DNA of 64,000 nt from positions 348,932 to 412,931 of the forward strand of contig NZ_AOJI01000017.1 of NCBI RefSeq assembly GCF_000336995.1. Reading direction: 5' to 3'. The notes under the pieces were generated by a model. That model saw only the letters and a list, made by a program, of their open reading frames with translations. It did not search any database and was not told the origin of the DNA. Both the position numbers and the translations under genes were made by a program. Positions 13,037 to 20,653 of this stretch are shown piece after piece (position 1 is the stretch's first letter; the number at the start of each line of letters is the position of its first letter). The stretch comes from Halorubrum aidingense JCM 13560 (GTDB taxonomy: Archaea > Halobacteriota > Halobacteria > Halobacteriales > Haloferacaceae).

Positions 13037-14248
13037 ATGCTCCCGATCGCGGACGCCTTCGAGCACGAGTACCGAGGCTGTGAGATCCTGTACGGTCGCG
13101 GCCGCATCGGCGATCTCGGCGGGGTTCTCGGCGATCGCGGGTTCGACGAGGCGCTCGTCGTCTGCGGCTCGAACGTCGGCGCCAACGACGACCTGATGGA
13201 CCCGATTCGGGCGGGGCTCGGCGACCGCCTCGCGGGGGTCTTCGACCGGACGACGCCCGCAAAGCGCGTCGAGACCGCCTTCGACCTCCTCGATCACCGG
13301 GCCGAGGTGGGCGCGGACGTGCTCGTCGCGGTCGGCGGTGGAAGCAGCCTCGACACCGCGAGACAGGCCGCCTGGATCGACGCCGACGGGCGCGACCTCG
13401 CGGACCTGCGGGCCGACGCGGAGCGCGGTCCCGGCGCTCTCGGCTCGCTGGCGCCCGACGGCACCCCGTCGATCCCGTTCGTCGTGGTCCCGACGACGTT
13501 CGCCGGCGCGGACGTCTCGACGGGCGGCTCTCTGGAGGTCCTCGACGCCGACCACTCCCCGACCGGCCAGCCGCTGACCGTGAGCGGGGGCGGTGCGATG
13601 CCCGTCGCCGACGTGGCTGATCCGTCGCTGTTCGAGACGACGCCGCAGTCGGCACTCGCGGGATCGGCGATGAACGGCTTCAACAAGGGGATCGAGACGC
13701 CGTACGCCAGCGGCTCGACGCCCGTGAGCGACGCGGCGGCGGTCCACGGCCTGCGACTCCTGAGCGACGCCCTACCGCACGTCGCCGGCGACCGGCCGGA
13801 CAGCGAGGCCGCGATGGACCGGGCGGTCGTCGGCTCGCTGCTCGTCCAACTCGACCGGAAGGTCTCCGTCATCCACGCGTTCGGCCACGGCTTCGCCCGC
13901 CGGTACGACGTCCAGCAGGGCGCGATTCACGCGATCGTCGCGCCGCACGTCCTCGCGTACCTCTTCGACGAGATCGACGGCAGCCGCCGCCTGCTCGCGG
14001 AGGGGCTCGGGGTCCGGACCGACGGCCGCGACGACGACGCGATCGCCGAAGCCGTTATCGAGGCGGTGACGGCAGTGCGCGACTCGCTGCCGGTCCCCGC
14101 CCGCCTTCGTGAGCTGTCCGCGGTCGAACAGAGCGATTTCCCCGCGATCGCGGCGTTCATCGCCGACGACTGGTCGATGGATCGCGCGCCCGACGGGCTG
14201 GACGCGACGCCCGAGGCGATCGAGGGCGTGTTGCGCGCGGCGTGGTGA
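13037..14248 (+). CDS. Iron-containing alcohol dehydrogenase family protein
   Basis: A 403-residue group III dehydrogenase fold. The NAD(P)-binding segment contains VAVGGGSSLDTA near residue 105 and VVVPTTFAGADVS near 157. The metal site is seen in the VIHAFGHGFARRY...QGAIHAIVAPH segment near residues 280-302, with the spaced histidines that bind Fe2+ or Zn2+. Haloarchaeal relatives are usually annotated only at family level; maleylacetate reductase-like or glycerol dehydrogenase-like activity is possible. ATG 13037 was chosen because the domain starts within a few residues; the longer upstream reading is Arg-rich. It is divergent from the ligase-like gene. Confidence 0.85.
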   Translation: MLPIADAFEHEYRGCEILYGRGRIGDLGGVLGDRGFDEALVVCGSNVGANDDLMDPIRAGLGDRLAGVFDRTTPAKRVETAFDLLDHRAEVGADVLVAVGGGSSLDTARQAAWIDADGRDLADLRADAERGPGALGSLAPDGTPSIPFVVVPTTFAGADVSTGGSLEVLDADHSPTGQPLTVSGGGAMPVADVADPSLFETTPQSALAGSAMNGFNKGIETPYASGSTPVSDAAAVHGLRLLSDALPHVAGDRPDSEAAMDRAVVGSLLVQLDRKVSVIHAFGHGFARRYDVQQGAIHAIVAPHVLAYLFDEIDGSRRLLAEGLGVRTDGRDDDAIAEAVIEAVTAVRDSLPVPARLRELSAVEQSDFPAIAAFIADDWSMDRAPDGLDATPEAIEGVLRAAW

Positions 14249-14382
14249 CCGGCCGAGAGTGCGAGTCTCGCGGACCGCCGCGGGCGACGACCATTTTTAA
14301 GCAGCGATACCAGTCCCCGATCCGTTTATAAGCTAACCGCCGTGGCGTTGTTAGTTATTTATAACAGACCGACAGCGACGTC

Positions 14383-15885
14383 TCAGTCGTCCGCGGTCGC
14401 CTCCGGCCGGTACGCCTTGCTTATCGCCTTCCACTTCCCGGAGCGGAACCGCCAGTAGTTGATCGCGGCGGGGATCGTCGTCTCGGCCATAAACGCGAGG
14501 TACAACCCCCAAATCCCGATCGCAGGCAGCGCTATCTCGGGGATCGTCAGCCCGACCAGCGGGAGGTCGATCGCCGGTGTCGCGTCGTGTGCCCCGACGT
14601 ACGCCAGCGGGATCGACACGCAGAACATCCCCAGAAACTGGCTCGCGAAGGGGATCTTCGTGTCGCCGGCGGCGTCGAGCGGCCCCGCCGCTCCGCCGGA
14701 GACGCCCTGAAAGACGACGGCGGCACAGGCCGCGTACACGAGGTTCACGGCGATCGGAATCTCGGGGCTGTCGGGGCTCTCGGCGAACAGCGAGACGATG
14801 TCCGTCGCGAAGATCCCGATGAGCACCGCCGAGACGACGTACGTCGCCACGGAAAAGCGAATGATGTCGCGGGCGTACGCCTCGGCCTCCGCGGGGTCCT
14901 CACCGCCGAGTTCCTGGCCGACCAGACTAGAGGAGGCGAGCCCGAAGCCCCAGCCGGGGGTGTTCATGAGCCCCCAGATGCGCCGGGCGATGACGAACGC
15001 GGCGACGGTGTTCTCGCCGAACACGTCGAGGATGGCGAGCATGGGGAACTCCGCGACGGTCCACACGAGGTTGCGCGCGCCGACCGGCAGTCCGATCTCG
15101 ACGAGGTCGCGGAGCATGTCCGGGTTCACGTACGAGCCGAACGGGTCGATCGCGATCGGGAACGCCCCGAGTCCGGGGAGCCGCCCCCGCACGAGTCCGC
15201 CCGCGAACGCCGCGGTGACGACGACGTTCGAGAGCACGGTCCCGAGCGCGGCGCCCTCGACGCCCCACCCCAGCCCGAAGATGAACGCCGCGCTGAGCGC
15301 GATGTTCGCGAGCGCGCCGCCGGCGCGCACCTGCATCGCGGTGTACGCGTCGTCACAGCCCACGAGCACTCGGCTCCCCACGAGGTTGAGCGCGGCGAAC
15401 GGGACGCCGAGCCCGACGACGCGGAGGTAGTCGCCGCCCAGCCGAATCGCACGCTCGTTGCTGCTCAGTACGTCGATGAAGGCGGGTGCGAACGTCCAGA
15501 AGGCCGCCGCGACGGGGATCGTGATCAGCACGACGAGGAGGACGCTCGCGCGGACGGCGTCGCCGAGTTCGGCGTACGCCTCCGCGCCGTACCGCTGGGA
15601 GACTAACGCGATGGTTCCGCCCGCGACGCCGCCGCCGATGGCGAACGAGAGCCCCCAGTAGGGACCGGCGAAGCCGACGCCAGCGACCGCGCTCGTTCCG
15701 ACGGCGACGCCGACCATCGCGACGTCGACGGCGTTTTTCGACATCCGGGCGATCCCCGTGATGATCCGCGGCCACGCGAGGTCGGTCGTCCGGACCACCC
15801 GGTGGCGGTCGATCAGTCCGGCCTTCGCGAGGGCGAAACCGATGTAGAGGATAACGGCACGGAACGGGTTCGGGAGTTGGACCAC
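14383..15885 (-). CDS. MATE family efflux transporter
   Basis: A 500-residue membrane protein with about twelve hydrophobic segments in two similar halves. Typical MATE features include DVAMVGVAVGTSAVAGVGFA in helices 1-2, GGGVAGGTIALVSQRYGA, and in the second half SSSLVGQELGGEDPAEAEAYA. The family exports drugs or metabolites in exchange for Na+ or H+. The start is GTG 15885, and the C-terminus is cytoplasmic and charged. Haloarchaea often carry several such transporters; the substrate is not deducible. Confidence 0.92.
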   Translation of the reverse strand: MVQLPNPFRAVILYIGFALAKAGLIDRHRVVRTTDLAWPRIITGIARMSKNAVDVAMVGVAVGTSAVAGVGFAGPYWGLSFAIGGGVAGGTIALVSQRYGAEAYAELGDAVRASVLLVVLITIPVAAAFWTFAPAFIDVLSSNERAIRLGGDYLRVVGLGVPFAALNLVGSRVLVGCDDAYTAMQVRAGGALANIALSAAFIFGLGWGVEGAALGTVLSNVVVTAAFAGGLVRGRLPGLGAFPIAIDPFGSYVNPDMLRDLVEIGLPVGARNLVWTVAEFPMLAILDVFGENTVAAFVIARRIWGLMNTPGWGFGLASSSLVGQELGGEDPAEAEAYARDIIRFSVATYVVSAVLIGIFATDIVSLFAESPDSPEIPIAVNLVYAACAAVVFQGVSGGAAGPLDAAGDTKIPFASQFLGMFCVSIPLAYVGAHDATPAIDLPLVGLTIPEIALPAIGIWGLYLAFMAETTIPAAINYWRFRSGKWKAISKAYRPEATADD

Positions 15886-15972
15886 TGCGAGTACCGCCCT
15901 TTATCCGTGGTCAGTAAAGGGGTTTCGTCACGCGGCGGGCGTTTCCGGATCGGCCGAGCGACCGCGGCCGCG

Positions 15973-16404
15973 TCACGAGCCCGACACGAGGTACACCGAC
16001 AGCGCGGCGAAAACGATCCCCAGCGCCTTCCGAGCGGTGAACGACTCGCCGAGAAAGAGGAAGCCGATCACCGACGAGAACACGAGGAACATCGCGAAGA
16101 TGGGCGTGACGACACTCACCGGGCCGAGCGCGAGCGATCGGTACAGCGCCAAGATCCCGATCCCGAGGAAGACGCCCGCCGCGAGCACGTGAAGCAGTTT
16201 CGGCGAGCCGAGGTGTTCCGTGAATCCCTGTCCCGTGTACGCGAGGACGCCGATCGCCATGCCGATGAGCAGCGTGTTCGAGATCACGACGGCGACGTCG
16301 CTCGGGACGGCGTTCGGCCCGGTCGTCGCGACACGCATCAGCGGCGAGACGAGCGCGTATGCCCCCATCGCGAGCAGGGCATACGGGAGGTAAGTCGCGT
16401 CCAT
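15973..16404 (-). CDS. EamA-like (DMT superfamily) small membrane protein
   Basis: The 143-residue protein has about five hydrophobic helices, and its C-terminal half reads ALYRSLALGPVSVVTPIFAMF and GFLFLGESFTARKALGI, matching a single EamA repeat. Most DMT transporters have two repeats (about 300 residues), so this half-size form would have to dimerise, like EmrE/SMR or YnfA-like proteins. It starts at ATG 16404 and lies 30 bases after the end of the kinase gene on the same strand. The substrate is unknown. Confidence 0.82.
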   Translation of the reverse strand: MDATYLPYALLAMGAYALVSPLMRVATTGPNAVPSDVAVVISNTLLIGMAIGVLAYTGQGFTEHLGSPKLLHVLAAGVFLGIGILALYRSLALGPVSVVTPIFAMFLVFSSVIGFLFLGESFTARKALGIVFAALSVYLVSGS

Positions 16405-16434
16405 GGATCGGAATCGAACGGGGCGAACAAGTGC

Positions 16435-18291
16435 CTACCGACCCGCGCCGGCGGAGGAGCCGGACGAGTCGGACGAGTCAGCCGCGTCGGACGATTCGAC
16501 CGCATCGGACGATTTGACCGAGCCGGACGGCCCGATCGAATCGACGGCGGTGGCCGCCCGGTCCTCATCGCTGATCGGGACGGGACCGACGCCGTCGTCA
16601 TCGGCGGCGACCGGCGCGGCCCCCACCGTCGGCACCGATACCGTCACCTTCGTTCCGCGGGGGTCGCGGGCGCCGAACGAGACGTTCCCGCCGATGTGAT
16701 CGATCGCCCACTTCACGATCCACAGCCCGATCCCGCTCCCGTGTTTGAGCGGGGTCTCGGTGCCGCGTTGCAACACGTCGTACTCCGACTCGTCGATCCC
16801 CGGGCCGTCGTCGGCGACGACGAGTTCGACCCAGTCGCCGTCCACGGACGCGGTGATCCACACCGACGGGGTATCCGTGTCGTTGTGCTGGATCGCGTTC
16901 GAACAGAGGTTGTCCACGATCACGTGGACGACCGCCGGCACGGACACCGTGGGAACGTCGGGGTCGACGGCGACGTCCGCGCAGGGGAACTCCGATCGGA
17001 GGTCCGAGACGACGCCGTCGACGAGTTCGTCGAGCGGGATCGGCGGTGACGGTTCCGAGACCGGATCGAACATCTTGCTCGCCGTTCGAGTGCGTTCGCT
17101 CAACTCCAAAATGCGCGTCGCGCTCTGTTTGACGACCGAGAGCGCCCGCTCGTCGGTCGGATCCGCCTTCAGCTGGTCGGCGTAGCCGTGAATGAGGTTC
17201 GTTTCGGTCCGCACGTCGTGTCGAAACACCCGGTTGAGCACGTCGAGACGCTGTTGTTGGCCGAGGTATTGACCCACGTCGTGGAAGACGACCACCTGTC
17301 CGATCGAGCGGTCGTGGGCGTCGGTCACGTCTCTGACCGTGGCTTCGTACGGCCGGCGACCGTTCGCACCCACGATCGCGAGCGGGGAGCGGTCGTCGTC
17401 CCCGGCGGCCAGGTCCTCGTACCGCGGCACGACTTCGGTCGCCGACTCACCGATCGCGGCCCGGCGGTCGATGTCGAAGATCTCGACGGCGCTCTGATTC
17501 AGATCGACGACGTAACCTTCGGTCCCGACGACGAACGCCGGGTCGTGGAGGTGCTCGAACACGAGCTGGCGCGCTCTCCGGCGCGGCGCCGGCGCGAGCG
17601 TGAGCAGCCGGAACCGAGAGAGCGCGAGGAGGTACGCCACGCCCGAGACCGCGAACGCGAGCGGCGTCGGATCCAGCCCGGCGACGGGGATCGCGTCGAC
17701 GAGGTACAGTACGCTGCTCGCCCACGGCGCCGCGGTGCCGACGATCAGCGCGGCGCTCTGTCCGCGGAACGGCCGCGCGTCGTCGCGGACGAGCTGGAGG
17801 ATCGGTACGGAGCCGATCAGCCCGAGCAGGTAGGTGTACCCGGCGGTGACGTAGTACCACGGTCCGGGGGAAACGCGCAGAAACGACCCGACGGCCGACT
17901 CCGCCACGCTGGCGTCCGCTCGGAGGAGCCCGCCGGAATCTCCGACCGCGACGACGAGGAGCGTGACGAACGGCACGACCAGCAGCGCGGTGACGACGCC
18001 CGGGGTCACGTATCGGTCGCGGCCCGTGTATTCGAGCGCGAACAGCACCCACGCGACCGGGATCAACACGACGCCGATCCACTGGACGTCGTACCACAGC
18101 GCCTTCGCCGCCAGCGTCGACGCCTCTAACTCGAAGACGAGGAACGTCGTCCACCACACTTGCCCGGCGAGCAGCAGCGAGAGCCACGTCGCTCCCGCCT
18201 CCGGCCGCTCGCGCCACGCGAGTATCGTCCCGGAGGTGCCGGTAACGACCGCTGCGAGCAACGCGACCGAAAGCGGGCTCAATGCGATCAC
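16435..18291 (-). CDS. Membrane sensor histidine kinase (7TM-PAS-kinase)
   Basis: A 618-residue sensor. The first ~225 residues hold seven hydrophobic helices of the 7TM histidine-kinase N-terminal type (AWRERPEAGA...WYDVQWIGVV). A PAS-like segment follows (DPAFVVGTEGYVVDLNQSA). The H-box reads FRHDVRTETNLIHGYA, the N-box IVDNLCSNAIQHN, and the G-boxes VADDGPGID and GSGIGLWIVKWAIDHIGG. The tail of about 45 Ser/Asp residues is low complexity. GTG 18291 was chosen because TTTATACA sits 22-29 bases upstream; an earlier ATG at 18324 would place that TATA box inside the gene. No response regulator is adjacent. Confidence 0.88.
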   Translation of the reverse strand: MIALSPLSVALLAAVVTGTSGTILAWRERPEAGATWLSLLLAGQVWWTTFLVFELEASTLAAKALWYDVQWIGVVLIPVAWVLFALEYTGRDRYVTPGVVTALLVVPFVTLLVVAVGDSGGLLRADASVAESAVGSFLRVSPGPWYYVTAGYTYLLGLIGSVPILQLVRDDARPFRGQSAALIVGTAAPWASSVLYLVDAIPVAGLDPTPLAFAVSGVAYLLALSRFRLLTLAPAPRRRARQLVFEHLHDPAFVVGTEGYVVDLNQSAVEIFDIDRRAAIGESATEVVPRYEDLAAGDDDRSPLAIVGANGRRPYEATVRDVTDAHDRSIGQVVVFHDVGQYLGQQQRLDVLNRVFRHDVRTETNLIHGYADQLKADPTDERALSVVKQSATRILELSERTRTASKMFDPVSEPSPPIPLDELVDGVVSDLRSEFPCADVAVDPDVPTVSVPAVVHVIVDNLCSNAIQHNDTDTPSVWITASVDGDWVELVVADDGPGIDESEYDVLQRGTETPLKHGSGIGLWIVKWAIDHIGGNVSFGARDPRGTKVTVSVPTVGAAPVAADDDGVGPVPISDEDRAATAVDSIGPSGSVKSSDAVESSDAADSSDSSGSSAGAGR

Positions 18292-18312
18292 TACTTTATT
18301 ACAAACAAGGGG

Positions 18313-18320
18313 TGTATAAA
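18313..18320 (-). promoter_or_regulatory. TATA box of the 7TM histidine kinase gene
   Basis: Minus-strand TTTATACA lies 22-29 bases before GTG 18291, in the position expected for a leaderless transcript. It is the main reason for preferring that start. Confidence 0.55.
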
Positions 18321-18391
18321 TCATTTTGTTACGCCGATCCGACATCGACGGGTCGGATCGGGCGCGTCGATCCCGTCCGCGATCGACGGGC

Positions 18392-19588
18392 TCAGCCGAC
18401 GAGGTGCACCCCCGCGAGGAGCGCGCCCACGACGAGGTAGCTGCAGTCGGGAGCAATTCCGAGCGCCGAGCGCTTCTCGATCCGTCCGGCCAGCCCCGTG
18501 ATCCCCAGCGAGAGGACGATCCCCGCGACGAGCGCCCCGGCGATCGGCCACGCGATCAGCCCGCCCGCGACCGCGACCGCCAACAGCGCCGCGGTCGCGA
18601 CGTCGACGCCGTACAGCACGCGCCGGGTCGCGACGACCCCGAGCACGACCGGCAGCGTCGCCACGCCGACCGCGGCGTCTGCCTCCACGTCCCGAACGTT
18701 GGGGAGTTCCGCGTCGACGAACGACCGCAAGAAGAAGTAGCCGAACGCGACGGCGACGAGCGGCGCGCCGCCAGCGGCCGCGTCGCGGGCCGCGCCGAGT
18801 CCGCCGACCGTGCCGGCACCCGCACCGGCGAACGCGAGCGGGAGGGCGGTGACCGCGACCGCCCAGCCGAGCGCGACGACCGCCGAGTTGAGGACCAGCA
18901 CGTCTTTCAGCCGCGGGATACGGCGCCGAACGCCCTCGACCGTTCCGCTCGACACGAGCCCGCTGACCGAGTCGGTCGCGAGCCGGCCGACGTTCGGGAG
19001 CCAGTCGGATGCGTACAGGACCCAGAACGCGCCCGGAAGCAGCGTAACTGCGAGCGCGAGCGGGCCGCCGAGAACCGCCAGCGCGAGCGCGAGTCCGTAC
19101 GCGAGCGTGGCGGCGATCATCAGTTGATCGGCGTATCGGCGCGCGAGAGTCGCCCGCTCCGGCGTCGATCGGGCGTCGGCGTCGGCGTCAGCGACGTGAT
19201 CGACGGTGTACACCGCGAAGGTGACGAGTGCGACGACGGCCGGTGCGGGCGTCAGTGGGACGCCGAGCAGGACGGTCGCGATGAGCGTCTCGACGGCGGC
19301 GACCGTCGCGACGAACGGCGATCCGGACGCGAACGCCGCGACGGGGCCGGCGATGCGAGCGGCGCGTCCGGTCTGCGCGGTACGGGCGCGAGCGGAAACG
19401 CGGCTCGCGACCGAAGCGGGTGTGCTGACGGCGGTCCGTGCGACGTGCCGGGCGCCGTCGGCGACGCGCGCGGCCGCGGCCGACGCTCCGTCGCCGGTGG
19501 AGGATTCGTCGGTTCTGGTCGAGTTCGAGCGGTACAACGATTCGGTGCCGTCAAATGCTGTCGACGGCGGGTCTGATGTGTCTTCCAT
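18392..19588 (-). CDS. UbiA-like prenyltransferase family membrane protein
   Basis: A 398-residue protein with an ~80-residue Ser/Ala-rich N-terminal extension and then about eight or nine hydrophobic helices. The first Asp-rich motif appears as YTVDHVADADAD (usual NxxxDxxxD), and the second as LPNVRDVEADAAVG, where UbiA enzymes bind the prenyl diphosphate through Mg2+. The first motif lacks the usual Asn, so the substrate may be unusual. Haloarchaea use UbiA enzymes for archaeal lipids, menaquinone and bacterioruberin; which one this serves is unknown. It lies about 100 bases upstream of the kinase, on the same strand. Confidence 0.75.
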   Translation of the reverse strand: MEDTSDPPSTAFDGTESLYRSNSTRTDESSTGDGASAAAARVADGARHVARTAVSTPASVASRVSARARTAQTGRAARIAGPVAAFASGSPFVATVAAVETLIATVLLGVPLTPAPAVVALVTFAVYTVDHVADADADARSTPERATLARRYADQLMIAATLAYGLALALAVLGGPLALAVTLLPGAFWVLYASDWLPNVGRLATDSVSGLVSSGTVEGVRRRIPRLKDVLVLNSAVVALGWAVAVTALPLAFAGAGAGTVGGLGAARDAAAGGAPLVAVAFGYFFLRSFVDAELPNVRDVEADAAVGVATLPVVLGVVATRRVLYGVDVATAALLAVAVAGGLIAWPIAGALVAGIVLSLGITGLAGRIEKRSALGIAPDCSYLVVGALLAGVHLVG

Positions 19589-19788
19589 AGGTCGGCGGGC
19601 GACGCCGTCCGCGACGGCGCCCGCCGCTCTGACTTCTCGTCCGAGGGATTATTTATCCGATTGCTTGAAACAAAATCAAGCGTGTCACTGTGTTGATCAT
19701 ATTCCCCGGCCGACGGGGCCGACGAGGGAGTCCGATCGAGGGGGTGCCCTTCAGTACGCTTTTGAGGCGAGCGGTCGACCTCGTGGGT

Positions 19789-20556
19789 ATGGACGGAACC
19801 TTCGATCACGTGATGATCCGCGTCGAGGACTTAGAGGAGAGCCTCGACTGGTACCAGACTCACCTGAACTACGAGGAGAAGGGCCGCTGGGAGGCCGACA
19901 CGTTCACCAACGTCTACCTCGGCCCCGAGGAGCTGCACGAGGACGGCGCGACGCTCGAGTTGACCTACAACCACGGCGACAACACCTACGAGAACGGCGA
20001 CGCGTGGGGCCACATCGCCGTCCGCGTCCCCGAAGACGCGCTACAGGAGTCCTACGATCAGTTGATGGAGGAGGGCGTCGAGGACTACCGCGACCCCGAG
20101 TCGTGCGGCAACCGCTACGCGTTCGTGAAGGACCCGGACGGCCACGAGATCGAGATCGTCAAGCGCGACTACGGCGAGAAGTGGAGCATCGACCACACGA
20201 TGATCCGCGTCGAGGACGCCGACGAGGCGCTCGGCTACTGGACCCGGAAGTTCGAGTACGCCGAGGTCCGCGGCCGGTGGGAGGCCGACACCTTCGCGAA
20301 CTACTTCATGGCCCCCGAGGACGCCCCGAAGGAGGCGATGAAGCTCGAACTCACCTACAACTACGACGGCCGCGAGTACACGATGGGCGACGGCTGGGGC
20401 CACGTCTGCGTCCGCGTCGACGACCTCGACGAGGCGTGGGACCAACTGATGGTCCGCGAGGCGCCCGACTACCGCGACCCAGAGTCCTGTGACCACAACT
20501 ACGCGTTCACGAAAGACCAGGACGGTCACGAGATCGAACTGCTCGTTCGCGACTGA
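19789..20556 (+). CDS. Two-domain VOC / glyoxalase family protein
   Basis: The 255-residue protein is two VOC units in tandem. Unit one starts FDHVMIRVEDLEESLDWY and ends DPDGHEIEIVKRD; unit two starts IDHTMIRVEDADEALGYW and ends DQDGHEIELLVRD. Each has the conserved His near its start, Glu residues in LELTYN, and the final HEIE, the metal ligands of glyoxalase I-type enzymes. Both share RWEADTF, so one arose by duplication of the other. It may act in methylglyoxal detoxification or as a dioxygenase-like enzyme. ATG 19789 begins directly at the domain. Confidence 0.85.
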   Translation: MDGTFDHVMIRVEDLEESLDWYQTHLNYEEKGRWEADTFTNVYLGPEELHEDGATLELTYNHGDNTYENGDAWGHIAVRVPEDALQESYDQLMEEGVEDYRDPESCGNRYAFVKDPDGHEIEIVKRDYGEKWSIDHTMIRVEDADEALGYWTRKFEYAEVRGRWEADTFANYFMAPEDAPKEAMKLELTYNYDGREYTMGDGWGHVCVRVDDLDEAWDQLMVREAPDYRDPESCDHNYAFTKDQDGHEIELLVRD

Positions 20557-20653
20557 TATCGAAAGATCGACCGCGGATGAGCGCCGATCGCTGCCCGATC
20601 GGCACCCGTTCGGTCGCGTTTGACGCGCCCTTTTCGACGCGGTGGTTCCCCGT

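Noticed and set aside
18326..19576. 416-residue plus-strand frame opposite the UbiA-like gene
   Set aside because: Arg/Asp-rich shadow of the minus-strand membrane protein; no hydrophobic or catalytic motif.
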